DNA from: Aquila chrysaetos chrysaetos
Taxonomy: Eukaryota > Chordata > Aves > Accipitriformes > Accipitridae
Length of the DNA: 64,000 nt
NCBI RefSeq assembly: GCF_900496995.4
Contig: NC_044008.1
Coordinates: 13,711,276 to 13,775,275, forward strand
Reading direction: 5' to 3'
Shown: piece after piece, positions 27,801 through 36,800 of the stretch
How the letters are laid out: every line of letters starts with the position of its first letter
Numbering within the stretch: the stretch's first letter is position 1
Translations under genes and position numbers: made by a program
The notes under the pieces: model-generated
Database searches by the model: none
The model's input: the letters and a program-made list of their open reading frames with translations, nothing else
Told to the model about the DNA's origin: nothing

Positions 27801-30800
27801 AAAATGTGAATTCATCCTGAAAGTTGGTCTTTAGATCCATTTTGCTTCCTGTAGAATACATTGCTGCATGTCTTGAATAATGAAAGTACCATCAGGGGAA
27901 AGACAAATTAAGAAAAAAAGATTTCACTCCAATATGACATGAGAATAAACCATTACTACTCCTACATACTGAATTCGATGGGCTTTTTGTGAGTGTAGCA
28001 GGAGACAAAGTTTTGCCTGAAGAAATCCATATAAACTACAGTGAAAGTTTCTTTTCCAAATTCCTATTTTTCTGTCTTTCATCCTCTTAAGAGAAACTTT
28101 AAAAAATAAGGTGTAAAAACTGTGACTGTTGTTCATAGATATTATTGTACCTGATTTTGTCTGTCTCAACATCAAGTCCTTTAAGTGCAGAATGCAGAGT
28201 CCACAGAAGGTCACATGGCAACTAGAAAATCATCTTCTTTGTCTTTGTGCTAGCCCTGCCACACTGTTTAGTAGAAAATCCCCACAGTGTCGTTTTCTAG
28301 TGATGGAAATCTCAGGAAACTTTCTTGAGGCTACTGGTGCCTGCATCTTTTTGGAAGTCCTGTGCAAATTGGTTGTGCTGTCAACATTACAATGTTCTCT
28401 GAACTGCTGCAGCTTCCACTGAGGCTACTGACTTTTCTATTCAGGCCTCGCTCTGTAGCTTGGCAAGTTGTTTCACTCGTAATTGGCAGTCTGTTTTCTG
28501 TAACTTTATAGGAAAGAAAAAAAACCTGGTGGCTGATTAAAATAGGAACAGTACAGCATGAATCAAAGCTTTGTACCTGAAAACAGTGCTGAAAAAAAGC
28601 ACAAATGGAATGTTTATTCTTCTTTCATTCATTTTCTAGTTATCATTTGTTCATTCTTAGTATAAACTAAGATAAAAAAATATGAAAAACACCTATGCAG
28701 CCTTGACATGCAAGACTAAACTATTGTAGACTAAATCTTACAATCAAACCAAATCTCAGCCCTCCCCATCAGCAAACTCTCAGGATTAATTTTTTTTTTT
28801 AATGTCACTAAAAGTAAGAATTCTCTCAACTCAATTTACAGACTTCTCATTCTTAGAAAAGCTATAAACAAAGAAAATATGTCTCTAAAAACTGCTTCTG
28901 TCCTCTGGCCAGTGCATCTTAGGTGCTGTTTGGAAATATTTAGAAATTATTTCATTATTAGGCTTGGGTTTCCCCTAATCCTCATCAGAAACTCTGTATC
29001 TTAAACCTTTCTATATACTAAATGTTTGGAAGTTCTTCAGGGGAATGAATTGCTTTGATTCTTGCAACAGTTTTCTGTAAAATCAGCAGCGTGTAGCTGA
29101 GCTACTGAAACTAATGAAATAGGAAGAGACTCGAAATTATTTGCTTGTCTGTTTGCTTTCATAAAATACTTTTTTATTACACTCAGGAGCAAAGGAGTGG
29201 CTGAGAATAAGGCTCTGTGGTGTGTAGCCACTGTATAAATCACTTGCAGCTGAAGTTGAAGTAGCCAAGACATGGGAGCATTGGCAGTTTCTCATAAACC
29301 AACAGACTAGTGGCTGGTTGCTGTCAGAGACCTGTGTGTACTTGTATGCAGAGAAGTAACGTGGGCAAGTGTGAATGACATGTCTCAGTGGGAATTCCCT
29401 TGTTTATCGAGGAGGTCTGCAGAGCCCGAGTATGCCTGGTTACCAGTCCACATGCCACCTAGCCTGCAGTAGTTGCATGTTTGTCCATATTCTCTCTTCC
29501 CCCTGCTATCACTTTATCTTAGCTTTACTCCGTATCTCTTCCTCTCACTCTTTTCATTTCAGTGGGGCAGGAAAGGGAGGGAAATAACTTACAGGGACAA
29601 CATAACATTTGCTGCCCTGACAGCAAGCAGAAGGGGAGGCAGAGTGAACAGACCACCTGTGGCACAGGAGGGAGGCAGACCAGAACAAACTACTGAAATT
29701 TCTCTGAAAGTGGCTGCACCTTTTTTTGCTCATGTCTGTGGCTGGCTATCATCTGATGTGGTCTCAACTGCAGAGGAAAAGCAGACAGACACCATTTGGA
29801 TTTGAGTTTCCTCAGAAGGAGGATGACTGCCTTGTATCCCCTGCACAGGAGGGGATCTGGAAGACAGCAAGACCTTGTCTCACTCCCTTTTTTCCTTTGC
29901 TTCCGATTCTTTTCTTTCGCTGCCGCTATGTCTTTCCTGTAGAAACAGCTGCAGGAGCTGAGCACTTGTGGTTCCGAATGACTTTAGTGGAACTTCAGTC
30001 TACTCAGCACCATTGCCTGGAAACATAGATGTTTCAAGACAGCAAGGTGCTTTGCAAGTGTCAGCCTAGGCCGTACTGTATGCACTGTCTCACTGTTGAT
30101 CATGTGTTCTCTCATTAGTTTAGAGCACTCCAAGGGAAATGGCTTCTGATACTTGCCCAGAAAAACCTAATATTATACGTCTTTGTTACTAAATAAAAAA
30201 TGGCTTTTCTGTGAAGGTATGGCTTTAGCTCTTAACTTGGTTCCCCCAGAGACCTGCTGCTAGCCTTGGAGATGCAGCTGCCTGTACTCCCTTGATAAAA
30301 TAGATAATGTTTCCTTTCTCTCATGCATGTTACCCTGTGTGTTATATACTGAAAAAAGTTTGAGATATGGCTTCTCTTTCTGTATGTATTTTTCTACGAT
30401 GTCCTTTGTAGATGCTAGATGCTGATCTCCAAAGTGAGTAGTGCTGTTGGTGAGGGTGTCATATCACAAGCATGCATGTATTTAAGGTTTAAGTATGTTG
30501 TGATAGCTAGGTTGACTATGACTTAAGAAGTTATCTTTCTATACCCTGTGAAAGCTGTACAGTTTGCTGTATTGTTAAGCAAAGAATATTGCTTCTGGAG
30601 GATCATACCTGTGAAAACAATTTTTGCACAAGTAATAAGAGGTGGTTTCAGAGTTTAAGAACCTTCCCTTCACCTCAACACTGATCTTCAGATCCAGCTG
30701 TAGCTCCCAATGCAGAGGCCTTAGCTGTGCCCTGTGTGCTGGCCAGAGATGAAAGTCATTCTGGTAGCAGGTGCGGTTCTTGTGACCCTTCTCTGAAAAC

Positions 30801-33800
30801 TGGAAATCACTAATTTCCTGGAAAACGAGTGAAGAAAACTTGCCATATTCCAGAGAGATTAAACTGGAGCTTTCCGGAGCTTTCCACTGTATCCAGAGAG
30901 TATGAAGATGGAAAGTATTAGGTGGTTATTCTGTATCAGGTAGCTGTGCAAGGCTGGATGGAGTGGTGGAGAGAAAAGGTGCTACCTTGTAGAGCTTTCT
31001 GGCCAAGGTACAGAGGAGAGCACTCAGGAGCATTACTGAAGACCAATATTCCTGTTCTGGCCTTTGCATATGAACCTCTCCTGTGTGTCCTGTTTCTCTC
31101 TTGCTCAGAGCCTGTGACAAGTTAGAGGTTGGAGAGGGCAGAGCCGATGAGGAGAAAAGAGCAGGGAAAAAGGATTCCTGGATTCTGGCCATCTCGGGAG
31201 GGTGGGAGGGGTTTGTAACTTCTCGTGACACCTCTCTGCAGAGCAGGAGTCAGACTTGCTTCTGGAGAGTTTCCTGGGATTGGTTGATTAGTGCACTTCG
31301 AGGCCCAGAGTTAAAAGGTGTAGAGGAAGTGTCTCAATTCTGTTACTGAGATATGGAAGTGGTTACACGTGACAAACGTGAGGTGCTGGCAAAAGGAAGT
31401 TATTTCACCTCTTTCGTCCGTGGTTTCTCTCTTTCAGCTGCAGAAGCTTAGAAGGCCCAAGGGGGATCAGGGCTTGTGGCTTTTGTATGCTGACAGTCTG
31501 TACTGGAGGTCAGTCTGGAAGCACAAAGAAGCGACAATATGGGCCAAGGGATTGATGTACTTGACTTTGGACAAAAAAGAAACTCAACAGAGGGAGAGGC
31601 ATTTGCTTGTCTCATTTTTCCTCCTTGCCAGGACTAGATTTGTGATTCCTCCTGCAGACTTTTTTCAGCAAACTGAGTATTCTGCTGTCTTCAGCATCAT
31701 CCAGTTTTGTCTGGGCCCTAGGGACCTTTCCTTGCCAAAAGCTCAGCCACTTGGACATGCAGTTTTTGCTTTTATGGCAAACAGATCTTTGAGAACTTGA
31801 TGCAAGAGTGTGAGATCGGTTGATCCCCAAGAAGCACGATGTATTAAGATGGTGTATGTCTTGCACAGTGCTATGATGAGCTTAAAGTACTTACTTTAAC
31901 CTTCTGGAATGGGGCAATTCAGTAACAATTCAAATTCTAATCAATTTTACTTTTTAAGCCCCTAGGAAAAAAAAAAAGATAAATACTGAAGTCTTAGTAG
32001 GAGTCTCATGATAAGTTTCTAAAATAAACTGATGTGTGGAATGAATGAAGGCCAAGTGCCTGCTGTACACAGGCTCCTAGAAACATTCAGTCTTTTCTTT
32101 TTCGCTTTAGCTGAATCTGGTACATCGAATAATGAAAGAAGTTTGGAGGAGATACCAGCTTCATTCCTGCATCTTCTGCTTGTGAGCAAGTCATATGTTA
32201 AAGCTTTCAGCCGGCCTTTTAAAATATGGGCATAATAATTTTGGTCTTCAACAGTACTATTTGCTTGAGCAGTCAGTGCTTACTCTACTGTGAAAGTCAG
32301 TATCACTGTCATGTACTCTCTAATGATTCTGCTGGCCCTCTTTAAGCCAACATGAATATTAATCATACAGGCAGTTTTATGGCTGGAGTTCAAAGTTGCT
32401 GAGTTCACAGTGGTCTCAAGCTGGGTAGTGGATGTTGAACACCTGTAAAAGCCAGGTCACTTATACCAGCACTCAAAATATTTCACTTATTGCTGTTGAT
32501 ACTGGGTACTGCTGAGAGACTTGTAAATATGCAGTAATGGGGGAAGGGGAAAGGGGATACCACAGAGACTTTGCGTGTCAACATTGAACAGCTGGTGCTG
32601 TTAGGTGATAGATACCTAAGTAAAAAAGATAGCATCCCATGGCAATTCACCCAAATTGCATGCATTTAGTGCACATGTAGTACAACAAACCGACCATATC
32701 TTCAGGAGAGTGTGGGCATCTCAGGTTCCTAATATGTTGCTACTTTGTTAAATACAGTGATGAGAGAGGAAGTACAGGAGAGTTTGCCGTGTTCCACATT
32801 ATGAGTCGGATTTTGGAAGCAGCAAGTGGCATGTGCATGCCTTTACCTCCTGGTAAGTCCTGTGGTTTGCTGTTTTAATCGTAAGTGAGGAGAGCAATGC
32901 TATGAATTCCTCCCAGAAGAGCCCTAGTTGCAGCAGATGTGTCAAGTTAGCTTTGGCAGTATTGAAATCTGTTCAAGACAGTTACAGAGGGGAAGACCCT
33001 CCATAAACACGTGCAAGGGAAGTAAACAAAACTGAATAGTTACTCCAGATAGGGACAACAAACCAGTAGTTTAGTTCTGTTTTCAGCTTCCAGTGAAGTG
33101 CTTGGGCACAGTCTTAACTCAGAACTAAGATTTAGACTTTTCACTTATATATTTTGCTTAGACAACTGGACTTTAGTGTCACGGGCTATGAGGGAAAATC
33201 GTATCCTGGAGGAGAAAAAAAGCGTGGTTTTTCTCATGCTGTTGCCCTGCTAATATTTTTCAGTTTTATCCTGAAAGGATTACCTCTAGCCTTGATGGAT
33301 GAGCTGATCTTGATAGTTGACTTTCATTTCTTAGAGCTCCTCATAATCGCTTTTAGTCTTTTCAAAACACTTGCTTAATTTTTGTTACAGAAATACTTCT
33401 TAACTTCTTAATGCTTTCAGATTCTGTTTGAATCTTTCTAGTTTGTATTTCCTGATCTGTCTTCAATCTGTGAAACTGTTTTTGGTATGAGGTTGTCCCT
33501 CAGACTTACACTGTGTGGGCGCAAATGGTGTCACGTGATGACAAGACCATCATCTGGCTGATGTTAAGTGAGGAGCTAAAGTCTTAACGCTGCCTGTGGG
33601 AATGTGTGGGTGGCAGCCACATACTGTGGGTGGTGAGGCCTCAGTTTTTGATTAATCAGGAGGAAAGAGGGAGATAAAAGACAAATTAATAGAACAATTC
33701 AGATACAAGGCAACAGCTTGGAGATGTTTAATGATTGTGTATGACTATAATAACTGTTTTCAGTCCCCTTAGCTTTACTCTTTCTGATAGGATTGTACCT

Positions 33801-36800
33801 GAGAGGACTTAAAGGATGCCTAAATAAGACTACATGACATTTGATAAACTGATTTCCTCACTAACTAGAAACACAAGTTAAGGACAGTGTTCGCTTTAGC
33901 TAGAGTAATGCCAGTCTCTAATACAGACTTAGAAAAAAAGAAAAAAAAAAAATTGTTGCGCCAAAAAAGTTTGTGTCTCTTTCATAGGTTTTCACACTCT
34001 GCACTTAGGGCTTGGTGTTCGATGTCTCCCTCTGCATACCCTTCTGCACTATATTGATACTGGAGTCTTGCATTTGACAGAAACATGTGTTGGGAAATTG
34101 CTGAAAGGTACAGTGAGTTTCATGCATTTCATTTGTTACCAGCCAGCTAATTGGGAGTGCTGTCCTTTCAGCCGTTCAAACTCAGACACAGGATTTACCG
34201 CCCAGGAGACTCAGCTCTTCTCACAGAGTGTTGTTTCGGTGAGGGCTGTACCTGATGGTGTTGCCCAGCTGAAAGGAGAAAGTTAGGGCTCAAACTATGT
34301 GATTGACAAAGAACAAAGAAAGTACCTGTTTGGGGAGAATTTGAGCTTATAATTTTTCTACTTGGGACTTCTTAGAAAAGTGAATACTAAAGCTCATCAT
34401 AGAATTTGTTGGGGGATTTCTGTGATTATTAAAGTGCAGACATATGAGTAAGGAAGTTAGTCTGCTATCCAGTCCTCAGCTTTTGCTTTAATTATGTTTG
34501 GAACAAGATGATCCTAGTGCTGGGATTAGCAAATGGCTAGAAGCTCTGAGTTAGGAAGTAATTCAAAATAAGCAAACAAAAGGCTACCTGGCCCAGCATC
34601 CCTATATTTTTAGTAAATGTTGAGCTCATGGACGTCTTCGAAATATGTCATAATGTTAACTAAAAGCAGGAGTTAAAATAAGTTCTGTATGAACCTGTGT
34701 AGTCATCAAAAGCAGATCATGTTCTGTATGTGGTTTCCTCTCAGCAGGTGCTAAGTAGCTTGTTTCCGCAAAGGAGGCTTAGGACAAACTAGCACTCGTA
34801 TGGTGGCAATGACTGGGGCCTAAGGCTTCAGAATGAAATGGGGAGTGGGACAAATTGGCAGTTGCAGGCACAGTTAGCATCACACCCACGTTTATTGCCT
34901 GTTCTAGATCGGAAGGGAGGAAGAGAGAACTGTAGCATAAGTTTCCTGGGATGCAGCAGCACTATGATAAGACTTTCCAACAGTAATGCATTTCATCCCA
35001 GCTGCAACCATGTTCCCTTGTAATGTCCTGTTTCTCCGGTGTTCAAGAAAAGGGACAACACAATATGCTGTATTAATCTGTGCCTGGTCTTGATAAATGA
35101 AATATTATATATGCAGGGAGTTCTTAGTCAAAACAGATTTGAATTACTGTATAAATTGTTACATAAAATGGTGAAGTTACATACAAATATACAGAAAAAT
35201 ATTTATATAAATGGTATAAATATAAATAATACTCCTAATAGTGCTTATTTAAAATGAAAATTTTCATTTCATTACAAAGGTTATATTTATTCAGAACATC
35301 TTCAGTGAAAGTTGAAAGTGTTAGTTATGTGGGGTTTTTTGTTGTTGTTGGGTTTTTGTGTTTATTTTTTTTCTCCTTATAGATCTGGATGACACTGAGA
35401 AGAATGAAAAGCTGAAGTTCAGTATTGTCATGAGGCTTCCCGAGGTAACTAATGACTTTGGATGTAATTTCTTGGATTTTGGAGTTGATAGGAAATTTCT
35501 CCCTGTGCATAGGATCAAGCCAATGGAAGATTTAGCTGTGATTCAAATAGGGCACAGATATAACCTGAACCTCCACAGTTTCGCCATCTGCTGCTTGTGA
35601 CCTGTAGGGCACCCCGATAACTTAAATTACAGACTTGTCCATAGTGTTTTACAGTGTCTCCAGTACCCTACAGGAATCAGGCAGGACTGACACTGTTCTG
35701 TTGAGTACTCATCTGCATAAAGCAGTAAGGGTTTAATAGAGTTTAAAGAGGATTTATGGGGGTTTTGTGTGTGTTTTTTAGCATCCACAAATGTCTGTCT
35801 CGCTTGTGACCTCTGTATTTGGTTTTATACATTTTATCAAATATGCTCGAAAGCTGGTACAGCAAAAGCTGTAAAATCTTATCATACCACAACTCTGTGG
35901 CTGGGATTGAATTACAAGATCTCCCCCTCTGTGAAATCTTCCAGCCTCGCCCATTGGTAAAGTGACTCGTTCAGCCACGTGCTGGAACTAATTACTGATG
36001 CTCCATTGAAAGTTCCAGCAGAATGGCAGATTGACTGCTCCTTTTCCCCTTTTGTTCTTGGTGCACACCACAGTACTGCAGAGGAGCACAACATCTCAGT
36101 GAGCAGAGGAAAACCAGGGATCCCCCCTTGGGGATTGCCTTGCTGTAGAACAGGCTTTTCTCAACATAAGTTGCTTATTGTTTGCTCATTATGGGCTGTT
36201 ACATATAGTTCAAATGGCCAGAAGTGCTGCTTTAGTTTTCCTCTAACAAGGGCTTCTTTATCTGGCAGCAGTTCTGAGAAGGGGAAGGGAAGGAGAACTC
36301 CACAGGCGGTTCTTTGTCCTCTGTATCTTGTTTTGGGCATGGGTTGGTGAGCTGGGGTCAGCGTGGGGCCTCTGAGCTGTCAGCCCCAGGCCTGGTGGGT
36401 GGGGAACGCCATTCCAACCCCGCTTTGACACGAAGGGCTGAGCTGTTAGGGCCTCAGGGGACATGTACTGCTAGTTATGCGTGGTAGACTCAGTGCCTTA
36501 TTGTATCTATTTACAGTTTTGGGAAAAAATTTAGAGAATAGTTTGTTTGCCAAAAAGGACACTTTGGGGTGACTGGGACTATTTTGAGCAGGTTACATTC
36601 ACTAAATGACTTCAGTTGCATCAGAAGCAAGTATTTAAGCACCATTGAAACTATCCAGCCTTTCCTAAACGAACTCTTTCAGTAGTCTGTATTACAATAC
36701 AACTGAAGGGGGTGGGGGAAGATGTAGATAGGGAAAATAGCAGAAGGTGCAGCTGATTGCACAGTGTGTTCATATTTGTTTGCTTGTTGGTTAGGATTGG

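Noticed and set aside
31369..31800. 143-codon open frame (+) with an acceptor-like ctctctttcag inside
   Set aside because: Lies in a GSAP intron; the predicted sequence does not match GSAP, and the flanking GSAP exons join in phase without it.
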